A stretch of 64,000 bases of DNA from Sphingobium sp. WTD-1 (GCF_030128825.1 NZ_CP119127.1:2728001-2792000); one strand, 5' to 3'. Positions 1 through 10,737 are shown, numbered from the stretch's first letter. The notes: a model not told the origin generated them from the letters alone. A program made the numbers and translations.

Positions 1-1
1 C

Positions 2-667
2 CTGTCGTCGGACGATCCCGAAATTGGCGATGCGATCGTCGCGCTGGCGCTGGCCGAGGGGCAGTGGCAGGCGATGGGGGGCGAGGATCAGCCGATGCGC
101 CCCGATCTGCCGGCCGAACATTTCGCCGAACTGGTGTGGACGGCGGCCGCCTGTCTGGCGGCGGTGGTGCAGCGGACCGCGCTGGAGCCCGACAATCAAT
201 TGCTCGGCGCGTTCGAGCGGGCGGGCTGGGCACTGCTCGCCAGCCATGACGAAAGCAATGGCCCGATCGCGGCCGCCGACCAACTGGTGCGCCGATTGGG
301 ACCGCAGGCCGATGCGCCTGACCTTCTGGGCGCGGCGCTGGGGCAGCGGCGTTTCCTGCTGTTCGCGGCGCTGGCTGGGCGACGGCTGCGCCTCGGCACC
401 GCACAGGTGACGGACATATTGATCATGGGGCCGGTGATGCAGGTGGCGACACTGTGCCGGGCGCTGGGCGGAACCGGGGCGGATTATCGACATCTGCTGC
501 TGGCGCTGCGGCCGGTGCGGCCGGGCCTGTCCGACGCGGTGATCGTGGCCGAGGCCGACCAATATCAATTGCTGAGCGATGGGAAGGCGGAAGCCGTGGT
601 GGGCGCCTTGCGTGCGCCGGCCGCCTTCCGCGCGAAGCTGGATCATTTGCGGCGCGTCACGGGATGA
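2..667 (+). CDS. DUF2336-like protein, C-terminal part (runs in from the left edge)
   Basis: The reading frame is open from base 2, with no stop before 667, so the gene begins upstream of the window; an internal ATG at 74 is probably not its start. The visible part is about 220 residues, rich in Ala and Leu, helical in character, with no membrane segment or signal peptide. The look of the sequence and the position directly before a sensor kinase suggest the alphaproteobacterial DUF2336 family, whose function is unknown. The stop codon TGA overlaps the ATG of the next gene (ATGA at 664-667), which implies translational coupling and a shared signalling role. The family assignment is by eye and not firm. 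Confidence 0.5.
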   Translation: MSSDDPEIGDAIVALALAEGQWQAMGGEDQPMRPDLPAEHFAELVWTAAACLAAVVQRTALEPDNQLLGAFERAGWALLASHDESNGPIAAADQLVRRLGPQADAPDLLGAALGQRRFLLFAALAGRRLRLGTAQVTDILIMGPVMQVATLCRALGGTGADYRHLLLALRPVRPGLSDAVIVAEADQYQLLSDGKAEAVVGALRAPAAFRAKLDHLRRVTG

Positions 668-2055
668 ACATGACGCTCCACCCCTCCATTGTCCGGGCGA
701 CGGCATCGGCGGACGGCACGCTTCTGAGTGCCGACGCGCCGCTGCTTGCCCTGCAACGGGAGGCGGGGAGTGATCTGCTGGGGCCGCTCGCCATTCCGCA
801 ACTGGCCGCCGTGGTGCGGCTGGCGGCGCGGCTGGGTGTCACCGTATCGCGTCCTGTAGTCGCGGCGGCCGAGCGGGGCGATATCGACATGTGGGTGCGG
901 GCGCGCAGCGACGAAGGGCCGGACGGACGCATCGTGTCGCTGGCGGTGGTCGACTGGAACGAGCGGCCGCCGCTCGCCAATGCCGGTGACCATAGCCGGC
1001 GCGAGGCCGACCTGGCGGCGCTGGCCGATGGCTGGACCTGGCAGATCGACACCCAGTTGCAGTTCCAGATGGCGATTGCCGGGACCGACCGGCAGGGTGC
1101 ATTGCCGACGCAGCCGCCCCTGCCGGGCAGTCGTTTTTCCAGCTATTTCGAACTGCAGAGCGATGGCGAGGGCGACATGGCGATCCTGCGCGGCTTTACC
1201 CAGCGCCGCGCCTTCCGCGATCAGGTTGCGACACTCGTGCATGATCCCGAACAGCATGTGCGGCTGGCGGGCTTTCCACTGTTCGACCTGGCCGGCCATC
1301 TGGTCGGCTATCGCGGCAAGGCCTGCCCGATCGAGCGGCCGCCGGCGCTGGCGCGGGCGGATATGACGCAATTGTCGCTCTATCCCGGCGAGTTCGGCAA
1401 GCGGCTTGATCGCTCGCTGCGTCAGCCGCTGGGGCGGATCATCGCCAATGCCGACACGATCGGCGCACAGCTGGAAGGGCCGTTGCGGCCCGATTATGCC
1501 GACTATGCCAATGATATCGCGACGGCCGGCCGTCACCTGATGGCGCTGGTCGACGATCTGGCGGATCTGCAGGCGATCGACCGACCCGATTTCGGCGTGA
1601 TCATCGAGGATGTCGACCTCGCGGACCTGGGCCGGCGGTCCGGCGGCCTGCTGACGGTCAAGGCGCTGGATCGGCACATCAAGATTCATTGCCCGGACGT
1701 CGATCAGGTGCTGATGGCGAAGGGCGAGTTCCGCCGTGTGCTGCAGATACTGGTCAATCTGGTCGGCAATGCGGTGCGTTATTCGCCCGAGGGATCGCAG
1801 GTCCGCATCGTCGTCGAGCGCGAGCATCGGCAGGCACGGGTGCTGGTGATCGACCAGGGGGCGGGCGTGGCGCTGGAGGATCGCGAGAAGATTTTCGACA
1901 AGTTCGAGCGACTGGGGCGCGACGATCCGGGCGGCAGCGGGCTTGGCCTCTATATCTCGCGCAAACTGGCGCGGGCGATGGGCGGCGACATCAGCATCGG
2001 CGGCACTCCGGGCGAGGGCGCGCGCTTCATCCTGACCTTGCCCGCGCTCGACTGA
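664..2055 (+). CDS. PAS-type sensor histidine kinase lacking the H-box histidine
   Basis: A 463-residue protein starting at the ATG that overlaps the previous stop. The C-terminal half has an intact HATPase_c domain: N box (NLVGNAVRYSPEG), G1 (DQGAGV), F box (FDKFERLG) and G2 (GGSGLGLYISR). The dimerisation helix is recognisable (LDRSLRQPLGRIIANADTI, about residue 250), but the usual S-H-E-L-R-x-P-L is D-R-S-L-R-Q-P-L, so the phosphorylatable His is Arg. No transmembrane segment is visible, so the protein should be cytosolic. It may be a pseudokinase, or act on another protein or through the coupled upstream gene. No response regulator is adjacent. Confidence 0.85.
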   Translation: MNMTLHPSIVRATASADGTLLSADAPLLALQREAGSDLLGPLAIPQLAAVVRLAARLGVTVSRPVVAAAERGDIDMWVRARSDEGPDGRIVSLAVVDWNERPPLANAGDHSRREADLAALADGWTWQIDTQLQFQMAIAGTDRQGALPTQPPLPGSRFSSYFELQSDGEGDMAILRGFTQRRAFRDQVATLVHDPEQHVRLAGFPLFDLAGHLVGYRGKACPIERPPALARADMTQLSLYPGEFGKRLDRSLRQPLGRIIANADTIGAQLEGPLRPDYADYANDIATAGRHLMALVDDLADLQAIDRPDFGVIIEDVDLADLGRRSGGLLTVKALDRHIKIHCPDVDQVLMAKGEFRRVLQILVNLVGNAVRYSPEGSQVRIVVEREHRQARVLVIDQGAGVALEDREKIFDKFERLGRDDPGGSGLGLYISRKLARAMGGDISIGGTPGEGARFILTLPALD

Positions 2056-2131
2056 CGCGCGCGCGATCGCGCTTATATGAGATAAAGAGCGCTTGTTTGT
2101 CCGGCGGATGCCGCCCCGATAGGGTGGCGGC

Positions 2132-2473
2132 ATGGACAGATCGCATTGCCTGGCCACCTATGGCACGCTGGCGCCCGGACGGGCCAATCATCATCAGCTG
2201 GCGGAACTGCAGGGCCGTTGGCAGGCGGGGCATGTGACCGGCCATCTGGTCGCGCATGGCTGGGCCGCGTCGATGGGTTTTCCTGCCTTCATTCCCGACG
2301 AGGGCGGCGCAGCGGTGCCGGTCCAGCTGTTCCGCTCGCCCGACCTGCCGGCGCATTGGGCGCGGCTCGATGCGTTCGAGGGGACGGATTATCGCCGTGT
2401 CGCGATCGATGTCGTTACCGATCAGGGGCGGGTGCCGGCCTGGATCTATGTCTATGCAGGGGTAGGCGGCTGA
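2132..2473 (+). CDS. Gamma-glutamylcyclotransferase-like (YtfP/GGCT fold) protein
   Basis: A 113-residue protein. The N-terminal YGTLAPG motif is the hallmark of the GGCT/AIG2-like fold, in which this loop binds the gamma-glutamyl substrate. The FEGTDYRR segment supplies the acidic residue expected to be catalytic. A weak purine-rich ribosome site (AGGGTGG) precedes the ATG at 2132. It stands alone between the sensor kinase gene and the terminator of gltA. A second, unrelated-looking GGCT-like gene lies at 20692-21033. The real substrate cannot be told from sequence. Confidence 0.75.
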   Translation: MDRSHCLATYGTLAPGRANHHQLAELQGRWQAGHVTGHLVAHGWAASMGFPAFIPDEGGAAVPVQLFRSPDLPAHWARLDAFEGTDYRRVAIDVVTDQGRVPAWIYVYAGVGG

Positions 2474-2480
2474 GCCTTAA

Positions 2481-2509
2481 CGAAAAACGGCGCCCGATGG
2501 GGCGCCGTT
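2481..2509 (-). terminator. Rho-independent terminator of gltA
   Basis: A perfect 10-bp stem (2486-2495 with 2500-2509) with a four-base loop. Read on the minus strand it is followed by a T run, 25 bp after the gltA stop. On the plus strand there is no T run, so it mainly serves gltA. Confidence 0.85.
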
Positions 2510-2533
2510 CCTCTTGTCTCTTGTGACCGCGTC

Positions 2534-3820
2534 TTAGCGCTTGTCGACGGCGACATAGTCGCGCTGCGTCGGGCCGGTGTAGAGCTGACGCGGACGGCCG
2601 ATCTTCTGCGCTGGGTCCGAAATCATTTCGTTCCACTGCGCGACCCAGCCCACGGTGCGGGCGAGGGCGAAGAGCACGGTGAACATTTCGGTCGGGAAGC
2701 CGATCGCCGAGAGGATCACGCCCGAATAGAAGTCGACATTCGGGTAGAGCTTCTTCTCGATGAAGTAGGGATCGTTGAGGGCGATCTGCTCCAGTTCCTT
2801 AGCGACGTCGAAGATCGGGTCGTTGACGCCCAGCTTCTCAAGCACGTCCTTCGCGGTCTTCTGCATCACGGTCGCGCGCGGATCGTAATTCTTGTAGACG
2901 CGATGGCCAAAGCCCATCAGGCGGAACGGATCGTCCTTGTTCTTGGCGCGGGCGATATATTCCGGGATGCGATCGACGGTGCCGATTTCGCGCAGCATGT
3001 TGAGCGCGGCTTCGTTCGCGCCGCCATGCGCCGGACCCCACAGGCAGGCGATGCCAGCGGCGATGCAGGCGAAGGGATTGGCGCCCGACGAACCGGCGAG
3101 GCGGACGGTCGAGGTCGACGCGTTCTGCTCATGATCGGCATGCAGGGTGAAAATCTTGTCCATCGCGTCGACGACGATCGGATCGATCTTATACTCTTCC
3201 GCCGGGACCGAGAAGGTCATGTTCAGGAAGTTGGCGGTGTAGCTGAGGTCGTTGCGCGGATAGACGAAGGGCTGACCCACCGAATATTTGTACGCCATCG
3301 CAGCGATCGTCGGCATCTTGGCGATCAGGCGGTGGCTCGCAATGCGGCGCTGTTCCGGATCGTTGATGTCGGTCGAGTCATGATAGAAGGCCGACAGGGC
3401 ACCGACGACGCCAACCATGATCGCCATCGGGTGGGCGTCACGACGGAAACCGCGGAAGAAGGCGGTCAGCTGTTCATGCACCATGGTGTGGCGCGTGATG
3501 GTGTTGGTGAACTCGGCCAGTTCCTTGGCCGAAGGCAGTTCGCCGTTCAGCAGCAGGTAGCAGACTTCCATGAAGCTGGACTGTTCGGCGAGCTGGCCGA
3601 TCGGATAGCCGCGATGCAGCAGGATGCCCTGGTCGCCATCGATATAGGTCAGGCCCGATTCGCAGCTGGCGGTCGAGGTGAAACCCGGATCGTAGGTGAA
3701 CATGCCGGTGTTGGCGTAGAGCTTGCGAACGTCGATGACCTGGGGACCGACGGTGCCATCCATGATGGCATAGTCCTTGGCCTCTCCGCCAACGGTCAAA
3801 CTGGCATTATTATCCGACAT
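2534..3820 (-). CDS. gltA: Citrate synthase
   Basis: A 428-residue type II citrate synthase, which condenses oxaloacetate and acetyl-CoA in the cytosol as the entry step of the TCA cycle. Catalytic motifs are visible: the His of HADHEQNAS, the His of GFGHRVYK, and Asp in the FYSGVIL-containing segment. Strong matches run the full length ([25 protein letters not shown]). The start at MSDNNASL (3820) is chosen because AAGGAG lies about six bases upstream; an in-frame ATG at 3844 has no such site. It lies 20 bp downstream of gltX and probably forms a two-gene operon, ended by the hairpin at 2486-2509. Confidence 0.97.
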   Translation of the reverse strand: MSDNNASLTVGGEAKDYAIMDGTVGPQVIDVRKLYANTGMFTYDPGFTSTASCESGLTYIDGDQGILLHRGYPIGQLAEQSSFMEVCYLLLNGELPSAKELAEFTNTITRHTMVHEQLTAFFRGFRRDAHPMAIMVGVVGALSAFYHDSTDINDPEQRRIASHRLIAKMPTIAAMAYKYSVGQPFVYPRNDLSYTANFLNMTFSVPAEEYKIDPIVVDAMDKIFTLHADHEQNASTSTVRLAGSSGANPFACIAAGIACLWGPAHGGANEAALNMLREIGTVDRIPEYIARAKNKDDPFRLMGFGHRVYKNYDPRATVMQKTAKDVLEKLGVNDPIFDVAKELEQIALNDPYFIEKKLYPNVDFYSGVILSAIGFPTEMFTVLFALARTVGWVAQWNEMISDPAQKIGRPRQLYTGPTQRDYVAVDKR

Positions 3821-3840
3821 GTTTTTCTCCTTAACTGCCG

Positions 3841-5283
3841 TCAACCGGCCACCGCGTGCCCTGCGGCGGTCAGTCGCTTCAAGCTTTCCTCTTTCCCCAG
3901 AAGGAAGAGGACATCAAAAATACCCGGCGAGACCGTGCGCCCGGTGAGCGCCGCACGAAGCGGTTGTGCCACCTTGCCCAGGCCAAGCCCCGCATCCTCT
4001 GCCACGCGGCGTATCACTTCATCGATCGCTTCAACCGTCCAGGACTGGACGGGCTGGAGAGCGTCGGCTGTCTTTTTCAGCAGCTCACGCGCGGGTTCAT
4101 CTAGCAGAGCAGACGCCTTCTCGTCAAAATCGAGCGGGCAAGATTTGAACAGAAACTCCGCGCCTTCTGCAATTTCGTTAAGCGTCTTGGCCCGCGGCTT
4201 GAGCGAAACCATCGCCTGGGTCAAAATATCGCGCTGGGCGTCATTCAGTTGCGTATCAAGACGCGACTCAACGCGCGGGGCGACCAGAGCGGCCAAGCGC
4301 GCCTCGTCAGCCTCGCGTAGATAATGGCCGTTCAGATTTTCCAGCTTCTTGATGTCGAAGCGCGAGGGCGAGCGGCCGACGCCGTCGATATCGAACAGTT
4401 CGATGGCGCGCTCGATCGAGATGATCTCTTCATCGCCATGACCCCAACCCAGGCGCAGCAGATAGTTGAGCACCGCTTCGGGCAGCATCCCCATCTCGTC
4501 GCGATAGGCGTCGACGCCGAGCGCACCGTGGCGCTTCGACAGCTTCGCGCCGTCCGACCCGTGAATCAGCGGGATATGGCCATAGACCGGCTCTTCCCAG
4601 CCCATCGCCTTGATGATCGCCAGCTGGCGGAAGGCGTTGTTGAGATGATCGTCGCCACGGATGACATGGGTGACGCCCATGTCATGGTCGTCGACCACCA
4701 CGGCCAGCATATAAGTGGGGGTGCCGTCCGACCGTAGCAGGATCATGTCGTCCAGTTCGGCATTCTGCACCACGACGCGGCCCTGCACCGCATCCTCGAT
4801 CACCGTTTCGCCGGTCCGAGGGGCCTTGATACGGATGACGAAGGGCGCGCCTTCGGGCGCTTCCTCCGGCGAACGATCGCGCCAGCGGCCGTCATAGCGC
4901 ATCGGCTGCTTGGCGGCGCGCTGCTGTTCGCGCAGTTCGGCCAGCTCTTCCTGCGTCGCATAGCAGCGATAGGCATGGCCATTGGCGAGCAGCTGGTTGG
5001 CGACCTCGGCATGGCGCGGGGTGCGCTCGAACTGGAACACCGCCGGCTCATCGCCACCCAGGTTCAGCCATTCCAGGCCGTCGAAGATGGCGGCCACGGC
5101 TTCCTCGGTGGAGCGGGCGCGATCCGTATCCTCGATGCGGAGCAGGAACTTGCCGCCATGATGGCGCGCAAACAGCCAGTTGAACAGCGCGGTGCGGGCG
5201 CCGCCAATATGCAGGAAGCCCGTTGGCGACGGGGCGAAACGGGTCACCACCTGCTTGTTCAATCCCGTTGCACTTGCCGTCAT
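3841..5283 (-). CDS. gltX: Glutamyl-tRNA synthetase
   Basis: A class I aminoacyl-tRNA synthetase that charges tRNA-Glu. The HIGH-type motif is [17 protein letters not shown] near residue 20, the KMSKS equivalent is KLSKRHG near residue 250, and the length of about 480 residues is normal. Start choice is uncertain: ATGs at 5283, 5295 and 5313 are in frame; 5283 gives the conventional N-terminus just before [13 protein letters not shown]. The 5313 candidate would overlap the divergent comEC start. gltA follows after 20 bp on the same strand. Placing gltX with gltA links glutamate-charged tRNA supply with the TCA cycle, an arrangement I recall from other sphingomonads. Confidence 0.96.
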   Translation of the reverse strand: MTASATGLNKQVVTRFAPSPTGFLHIGGARTALFNWLFARHHGGKFLLRIEDTDRARSTEEAVAAIFDGLEWLNLGGDEPAVFQFERTPRHAEVANQLLANGHAYRCYATQEELAELREQQRAAKQPMRYDGRWRDRSPEEAPEGAPFVIRIKAPRTGETVIEDAVQGRVVVQNAELDDMILLRSDGTPTYMLAVVVDDHDMGVTHVIRGDDHLNNAFRQLAIIKAMGWEEPVYGHIPLIHGSDGAKLSKRHGALGVDAYRDEMGMLPEAVLNYLLRLGWGHGDEEIISIERAIELFDIDGVGRSPSRFDIKKLENLNGHYLREADEARLAALVAPRVESRLDTQLNDAQRDILTQAMVSLKPRAKTLNEIAEGAEFLFKSCPLDFDEKASALLDEPARELLKKTADALQPVQSWTVEAIDEVIRRVAEDAGLGLGKVAQPLRAALTGRTVSPGIFDVLFLLGKEESLKRLTAAGHAVAG

Positions 5284-5311
5284 ATTCGCTGACATTCTTC
5301 CTGCCTGATCC

Positions 5312-7480
5312 ATGGATGCGACGCCCCCTAGCATGGCTTTTGAGCCACGACAAACGTCCGTTGGGCGCAGGACGGTGCGTATTGCGCACAATGGATTTGC
5401 GCGGATCGAACAATGGCTGGAGGTGGAGCGCGAACAGCTCGCCTTGTGGGTGCCGGTAGCGCTGGGCGCGGGCATTGCCGGCTGGTTCGTGCTGCCGGGG
5501 CCGGCACATTGGCTGGCCTGTTGCTGCGGGGCGCTGGGGCTGGCCTGTCTGGCACTATTGCTGCCGGTGGGCGCGCGATTGCGGCACATGCTGGTGGCGG
5601 GCGGGCTGCTCGCCTGCGTCGGTTGCCTGCTGGTCTGGGGCAAGGCGACATGGCTGGGTCAGCCGCCGCTGGCGCGTCCCATATTCGTACAGGTGACGGG
5701 ACAGGTGACGGCGGTGGCCAAGCTGCCGGCGCAACAGATGGTGCGGGTGGGCCTGCGGCCGATCGCGGCGCCGGCGCTGCCCGCGGCGATCCGGGTGAAT
5801 ATCGCGGAGGCGGACGTGCCCGAAGGGCTGGGCAAGGGGGCGGTGCTGCGCTTTCGCGTGCGGCTGATGCCGCCCGCGCCGCCGAGCGTGCCTGGCGCGT
5901 TCGATTTTGCGCGACGCGCCTATTTCCAGGGGATCGGGGCGACCGGGCGGGCGCTGGCGCCGGTCGAAATGGTGGAGCAGGCGCGCGAGGGGCCGACGCT
6001 GCGGGCGCGACTGTTCGATCATATCAGCGGGCAGGTGGCGGGCGCACCGGCGGGGATTGCGGTAGCGCTGGCGACCGGCGACCAGGGCGCGATTGCCGAA
6101 GCGGATGCGGAGGCGATGCGGCGCAGTGGCCTTGCCCATCTGCTGTCGATCAGCGGGCTGCATGTGACGGCGCTGGTCGGGGCGGTGATATTCCTGTTGT
6201 TGCGCTTGCTGGCGCTGATCCCCCGCGCGGCGCTGGACTGGCCGCTGATGCTGATCGCGGCGACCGGCGGCGCGTTGGCGGGGATCGGCTATACGCTGCT
6301 GACCGGGGCGGAGGTGCCGACGGTGCGATCCTGTGTCGCGGCGCTGCTGGTGCTGGGCGGGCTGGCGCTGGGGCGCGAGGCGATTACTTTGCGGCTGGTG
6401 GCGACCGGGGCACTGGTGGTGCTGGCCTTCTGGCCCGAGGCGCTGATCGGCCCGAGCTTCCAGATGAGCTTTGCCGCCGTGGTCGCGCTGGTGGCGCTGG
6501 GCGAACATCGGCGGTTCAAGGCGTTTGCGATGGCGCGGGACGAGCCTTGGTCGCGCAAGGCCGGGCGGACGGTGGCGGCAATGCTGTTGACGGGGCTTGC
6601 CATCGAACTGGTGCTGGCGCCGATCGCCCTTTTCCATTTTCACAAGGCAGGTTTGCTCGGCGCGGTGGCCAATCTGGTCGCGATCCCGCTCACCACCTTC
6701 GTCATCATGCCGCTGGAGGCGCTGGCGCTGGGCTTCGACCTCGTCGGGCTGGGCGCGCCCTTCTGGTGGCTCACGGCTAAGGCGATCGCGCTGTTGCTGG
6801 CGGTGGCGCATGGCGTGGCGGCGAGCCCGATGGCGGTGATGCTGGCGCCGGCGGTGCCGGGCTGGATTTTCGGGATCATTGTCGTTGGTGGTCTGTGGTG
6901 CCTGCTCTGGCGTAGTCGCTGGCGCTGGCTGGGGTTGGGGCCGGTGGCGATCGGCCTGATCGGCATCGCGCTGCTGACGCCGCCCGATATCGTGGTGACG
7001 GGCGATGGGCGGCATGTCGCGGTGCGGACGCCGGCGGGGACGATGGCGCTGCTGCGCGAGGGGGCGGGCGACTATGTCCGCGACGTGCTGAGCGAGAGCG
7101 CGGGCTATGACGGGACGCTGGAGGCGATCGCTAAGATGCCTCAGGCGCGCTGTTCGACTGATCTATGTGCGGTGACGTTGCCACGGGGCGGCCGCGACTG
7201 GCGCTTGCTGGTGACGCGCAATGCGATGCTGGTCGATAGGCCGATAATGGAGCGGGACTGCGCGGCGGCCGATATCGTCATCAGCGACCGGGGCCTGCCC
7301 CGGTGGTGCCGGCCGCGCTGGATGAAGATCGACCGCCGGCTGCTATCGCGCACCGGGGGCCTGTCGATTGGCCTTGAAGGCGGCAAAGTTCACACCGTCC
7401 ATCGGCCCGGCGACGCGCATCCCTGGATCGTGCGACCGGCGGCGCGGCGGCGGGTGTCAGGGCAGTTTGGCGGAGGTTGA
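5312..7480 (+). CDS. comEC: ComEC/Rec2-family inner-membrane DNA-uptake channel protein
   Basis: A 722-residue polytopic protein. An N-terminal DUF4131-like region is followed by the Competence domain with its signature segment ([18 protein letters not shown], about residue 275) and many hydrophobic helices. ComEC moves single-stranded DNA across the inner membrane during transformation. The C-terminal 150 residues sit where the metallo-beta-lactamase domain should be, but no HxHxDH motif is visible, so that domain looks degenerate or shortened. The start is at 5312 or the ATG at 5333. Start regions of comEC and gltX meet head to head with almost no gap. The 3' end overlaps the convergent gene at 7457 by 24 bp. 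Confidence 0.9.
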   Translation: MDATPPSMAFEPRQTSVGRRTVRIAHNGFARIEQWLEVEREQLALWVPVALGAGIAGWFVLPGPAHWLACCCGALGLACLALLLPVGARLRHMLVAGGLLACVGCLLVWGKATWLGQPPLARPIFVQVTGQVTAVAKLPAQQMVRVGLRPIAAPALPAAIRVNIAEADVPEGLGKGAVLRFRVRLMPPAPPSVPGAFDFARRAYFQGIGATGRALAPVEMVEQAREGPTLRARLFDHISGQVAGAPAGIAVALATGDQGAIAEADAEAMRRSGLAHLLSISGLHVTALVGAVIFLLLRLLALIPRAALDWPLMLIAATGGALAGIGYTLLTGAEVPTVRSCVAALLVLGGLALGREAITLRLVATGALVVLAFWPEALIGPSFQMSFAAVVALVALGEHRRFKAFAMARDEPWSRKAGRTVAAMLLTGLAIELVLAPIALFHFHKAGLLGAVANLVAIPLTTFVIMPLEALALGFDLVGLGAPFWWLTAKAIALLLAVAHGVAASPMAVMLAPAVPGWIFGIIVVGGLWCLLWRSRWRWLGLGPVAIGLIGIALLTPPDIVVTGDGRHVAVRTPAGTMALLREGAGDYVRDVLSESAGYDGTLEAIAKMPQARCSTDLCAVTLPRGGRDWRLLVTRNAMLVDRPIMERDCAAADIVISDRGLPRWCRPRWMKIDRRLLSRTGGLSIGLEGGKVHTVHRPGDAHPWIVRPAARRRVSGQFGGG

Positions 7481-8173
7481 TATCTGGCCGCTGGTGAGGT
7501 GACCGATCAGGCCGGTCACCGCGCCGGTGGGCGACCGGGTGAAGACCAGCAGGTCCGCGCCGCCGGGGATGGCGAAGGCGCCCGGACCGACATGGATCAG
7601 GGCAGTCGGCGCATCCTGTGACGTCGATTGGCCGTAGAGCGTGCCGTCGCGCGCGGTGATGAAGTCCGTCAGGCCGGCGGCCGAGCGATATTGGCCGACA
7701 TAAGCGTCGAGAGGGTCGGTATCGGCGGGCACGGGGGTGGGCGGGTAGAGGATCGAACTGTCCTGCCGGTGCAGATAGAGCCAGCGGCCGCCCTGACGCA
7801 CGAAGATATCGCTTTCGTGCCAGCCGCCGACGGCATCGGCCATGTCCTCGCGGATTTCGGCATCGACCAGAGCGATGTCGTCGAGGATGCGGGCGTGGAT
7901 CGACTGGATGGCATAGGTGCGCGCCGGGTTGGAGATGGTCGGCAGATAGGCGGGCAGGTCGGCGCGGGTGCGGCGCTCGCCCAGATCGGAAACGACGACA
8001 TAATCCTTGTCGAGCATCGCCATATATTTGGGGATGTCGCCGCTCTTGAGCGCGGCCAGGCGCGTTTCGATCAGGCTGCGGAAAGGGGCAAGGGTCTGTT
8101 CGTTATCCTGCGCGAACGCAGGAGAGGCACATAGCAGGATGATGGCCGGACAGATGGAGCGCAAATAGGACAT
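7457..8173 (-). CDS. Secreted NTF2/SnoaL-like (DUF4440-type) protein
   Basis: A 238-residue protein with a clear Sec signal peptide ending AFA-QD near residue 21. The mature part starts with a helix and an NTF2-like fold pattern (LIETRLAALKSGDIPKYMAMLDKDYVVVSD), then IREDMADAVGGWHESDIFVRQGGRWLYLHRQ, typical of DUF4440 proteins. A second domain of about 90 residues has no recognised family. It is likely periplasmic, role unknown. The end overlaps comEC tail to tail by 24 bp, so antisense overlap of the two transcripts is expected. Confidence 0.7.
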   Translation of the reverse strand: MSYLRSICPAIILLCASPAFAQDNEQTLAPFRSLIETRLAALKSGDIPKYMAMLDKDYVVVSDLGERRTRADLPAYLPTISNPARTYAIQSIHARILDDIALVDAEIREDMADAVGGWHESDIFVRQGGRWLYLHRQDSSILYPPTPVPADTDPLDAYVGQYRSAAGLTDFITARDGTLYGQSTSQDAPTALIHVGPGAFAIPGGADLLVFTRSPTGAVTGLIGHLTSGQISTSAKLP

Positions 8174-8247
8174 GGGCCAGACCCCCTGTAACGCGGCGCC
8201 ATGCTATCATGGTTGCAGCGGGCTGCCCATGCGGGATTGCAAGTCGG

Positions 8248-8273
8248 AAGCGGCGGAACGCTGGTCCGCCGCT
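8248..8273 (-). terminator. Stem-loop behind lexA
   Basis: An 8-bp GC stem (8250-8257 with 8265-8272), just after the lexA stop on the minus strand. The following T run is weak, so termination efficiency is uncertain. Confidence 0.45.
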
Positions 8274-8280
8274 CACCGGG

Positions 8281-8958
8281 TCAGTTGTAGCGGCGCAGCA
8301 GCCCGGCGAGCTTGCCCTGGATGCGGACCTGGCGCGAATCGTAGATCTGCGGTTCATAGGCGGCATTGGCGGGATCGAGCCGAACCCGGCTGCCTTCGCG
8401 GCGGAAATATTTGAGCGTGGCTTCAGCGTCGTCGATCAGGGCGACGACGATCTGGCCCTCGCGCGCGACATCGGTGCGCTGGATCAGCGCGAAGTCGCCG
8501 TCGAGAATGCCGGCCTCCATCATCGAATCCCCCGACACTTCGAGCGCATAATGATCGCCCGAGCCGAGCAAGGCGGCGGGGACGGAGAGCATGGTGTGGC
8601 TTTCCATCGCCTCGATCGGCACGCCGGCGGCGATGCGGCCGTGCAGCGGGATTTCGATCACGTCATTGGCGGCGGTCGGCAGCAGCACGGCGGGCGCCGA
8701 TATCTTGGGCGTCGGAATGGCCGGAGCCGGCGCGCGATGCATCGCGTCGGGCAGCTTGAGCACTTCGAGCGCGCGGGCGCGGTTGGGCAGGCGGCGGATG
8801 AAGCCTCGCTCCTCCAGCGCATTGATCAGCCGGTGGATGCCGGACTTGGAGCGCAGGTCGAGCGCGTCCTTCATCTCCTCGAACGAAGGGGACACGCCGC
8901 CTTCTTCCAGCCGGGTCTGAATGAAGCTCAGCAATTCCTGCTGCTTGGGCGTCAACAT
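8281..8958 (-). CDS. lexA: SOS-response repressor LexA
   Basis: A 225-residue repressor and self-cleaving protease. The N-terminal winged helix (residues 1-65) binds SOS boxes. The scissile bond is Ala111-Gly112 in RIAAGVP, the nucleophile is Ser145 in SGDSMMEAG, and the general base is Lys183 in ATLKYF. RecA filaments trigger cleavage after DNA damage. GGAGG lies 7-8 bases before the ATG. An alphaproteobacterial SOS box at 8974-8988 shows that the gene represses itself. It sits downstream of moeA on the same strand but has its own promoter region. Confidence 0.97.
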   Translation of the reverse strand: MLTPKQQELLSFIQTRLEEGGVSPSFEEMKDALDLRSKSGIHRLINALEERGFIRRLPNRARALEVLKLPDAMHRAPAPAIPTPKISAPAVLLPTAANDVIEIPLHGRIAAGVPIEAMESHTMLSVPAALLGSGDHYALEVSGDSMMEAGILDGDFALIQRTDVAREGQIVVALIDDAEATLKYFRREGSRVRLDPANAAYEPQIYDSRQVRIQGKLAGLLRRYN

Positions 8959-8973
8959 CGGCGGTCCTCCATG

Positions 8974-8988
8974 GAACGAATGAAGAAC
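8974..8988 (-). promoter_or_regulatory. LexA operator (SOS box) of lexA
   Basis: The minus strand reads GTTCTTCATTCGTTC, an exact GTTC-N7-GTTC, the direct-repeat SOS box of Alphaproteobacteria. It lies 16 bp upstream of the lexA start codon, as expected for autorepression. Confidence 0.9.
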
Positions 8989-9070
8989 GCATAGGAAACG
9001 GAAAGGGGCAAGTCAAGCGCGTTAAGCCATGCGCCGCTTTTGCCGGCCCGGTCGTCAGGCAGTCAGATAG

Positions 9071-10255
9071 TCAGGCGGTCAGGGGGATGATGTCCACCAT
9101 GTCGCCGGCAATGGCGGGGGCTGAGCCGGCCGGGCGGCGGATCAGGCAGTCGGCCAGCGCCATGGCGGCGGTGGCGGCGCTGTCCTGCGCGGTGACCGAG
9201 ACGATGCCGTCAGCCCCGCGATACGCCCGCAGATAATCGTCGCGTTCGGCCGTCGCACCGAGCGGCGCGGCAAGGCGGGCCTGCACGACCGGCGGCAATG
9301 GCGCGCGCGATCCGGCGAGATGGCGGACCAGCGGACAGAGGAACAGCGTGCCGGTGACGAAGGCGGAGACCGGGTTGCCCGGCAGGCCGAGAAAGATTGC
9401 ATTGCCGAGGCGTCCCGCCATCAGCGGTTTGCCCGGCCGCATCGCGATCTTGTAGAAATCGAGCGTGCCGCCGGCGGCCGCGAAGGCGGGGCGGACATAG
9501 TCATGGTCGCCGACCGAGGCACCGCCGGTCGAGACGATGATGTCAGCCTGCGCCGCCTGTTTCAGCGCCTGCGTCATGGCGCCAAGATCGTCGGGCACGA
9601 TGCCAAGGTCGATCACGTCGCAGGGCAGGGCGGCGAGCAGGGCGGCGAGCATCGGCGCGTTGGAGGAGGGGAGATAGCCCGGCGGCGTCGGCGCGCCTGG
9701 GGGAACAAGTTCATTACCGGTCGAGAGTAGGGCGATGCGGGGCCGGGCGCCGACGGGCAGGCTGCCATGGCCGCCCAGCACCGCAAGTGCGATTCGGCCC
9801 GGCGTGAGGCGGCTGCCGGCACTGACCAGCGGCGTGCCCGCGCGGAAATCGGAGCCGAGCGGGCGGACATGCTTGCCGGGCGTCAGGGCACCGTCATGGG
9901 CGGATAGCTTGTCGCCATCGCGGGTGGCATTTTCCTGGATCAATATGGCGTCGGCGCCGGCCGGCAAGGGCGCGCCGGTGAAGATACGGCAAGCCTGGCC
10001 CGGTTGCAGGGCCGGGATATCGGCATCGCCGGCGCTGCTGGTGGCGACCAACTGCCACGGCCCGGCGCCTTCGGATGCGCGCACGGCATAGCCGTCCATC
10101 GCGGAAAGATCGGCCCAGGGCTGGTCGCGGAGTGCGCTGATGTCGGTGGCGAGCCAGCGGCCGGCACAAGCGGCGACGGACACAAGTTCGGCCGGCAACG
10201 GATCGGCAAGGGCAAGGAGCCGCGCCTGCGCGTCCGCGACCGGCATCAGGCTCAT
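9071..10255 (-). CDS. moeA: Molybdopterin molybdenumtransferase MoeA
   Basis: A 394-residue enzyme that inserts molybdate into adenylated molybdopterin in the last step of Moco synthesis. Motifs include SAMDGYAV (about residue 51), [13 protein letters not shown], the MoCF domain segment LLSTGNEL and [13 protein letters not shown], and [11 protein letters not shown]. The ATG overlaps the moaC stop by four bases (ATGA), so translation is coupled. It is the last gene of the trpD-trpC-moaC-moeA run. Confidence 0.95.
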   Translation of the reverse strand: MSLMPVADAQARLLALADPLPAELVSVAACAGRWLATDISALRDQPWADLSAMDGYAVRASEGAGPWQLVATSSAGDADIPALQPGQACRIFTGAPLPAGADAILIQENATRDGDKLSAHDGALTPGKHVRPLGSDFRAGTPLVSAGSRLTPGRIALAVLGGHGSLPVGARPRIALLSTGNELVPPGAPTPPGYLPSSNAPMLAALLAALPCDVIDLGIVPDDLGAMTQALKQAAQADIIVSTGGASVGDHDYVRPAFAAAGGTLDFYKIAMRPGKPLMAGRLGNAIFLGLPGNPVSAFVTGTLFLCPLVRHLAGSRAPLPPVVQARLAAPLGATAERDDYLRAYRGADGIVSVTAQDSAATAAMALADCLIRRPAGSAPAIAGDMVDIIPLTA

Positions 10256-10737
10256 CGGCTGGCATGCTCCGGTGCGGTCCAGTCGCCCGACTTGCCGCCG
10301 CGCTTGGCGAGCAGGCGAACCTCGCCGATTATCATGCCCTTATCGAGCGCCTTGGCCATGTCATAGATGGTCAGGAGCGCGGCGGTCGCGGCGGTCAGCG
10401 CCTCCATCTCCACCCCGGTCTGGCCGGCGGTGCGCGCGGTCGCGGTGACGGTGACGCCGTCGTCGTGCAGGGCAAAGTCGATGGTGACGGCGCTCAGCGG
10501 GATCGGATGGCAGAGCGGGATCAGTTCGGCGGTGCGCTTGGCCGCCATGATACCGGCGACACGGGCAACGGCCAGCACATCGCCCTTCTTGACGAGGCCG
10601 GCGGCGATCGCCTGCGCGGCATCGGCCGCCATGGTGACGCGCCCGGCGGCCACCGCTTCGCGCGTTGTCACGGCCTTGGCCGAGACATCGACCATGCGGG
10701 CGGCGCCGTCTTCGTCCAGATGGGTGAGGCCGGTCAT
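10252..10737 (-). CDS. moaC: Cyclic pyranopterin monophosphate synthase MoaC
   Basis: A 161-residue enzyme that converts the MoaA product to cPMP, the first stable intermediate of the molybdenum cofactor. The fingerprints [17 protein letters not shown] and [11 protein letters not shown] are all present, including the catalytic Asp and Lys. It overlaps trpC upstream and moeA downstream by four bases each, so three functionally mixed genes are translated as one coupled block. Confidence 0.96.
   Translation of the reverse strand: MTGLTHLDEDGAARMVDVSAKAVTTREAVAAGRVTMAADAAQAIAAGLVKKGDVLAVARVAGIMAAKRTAELIPLCHPIPLSAVTIDFALHDDGVTVTATARTAGQTGVEMEALTAATAALLTIYDMAKALDKGMIIGEVRLLAKRGGKSGDWTAPEHASR

Noticed and set aside
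643..2157. 504-codon minus-strand frame opposite the sensor kinase
   Set aside because: The plus strand carries a full HATPase domain; the minus frame has no motif.
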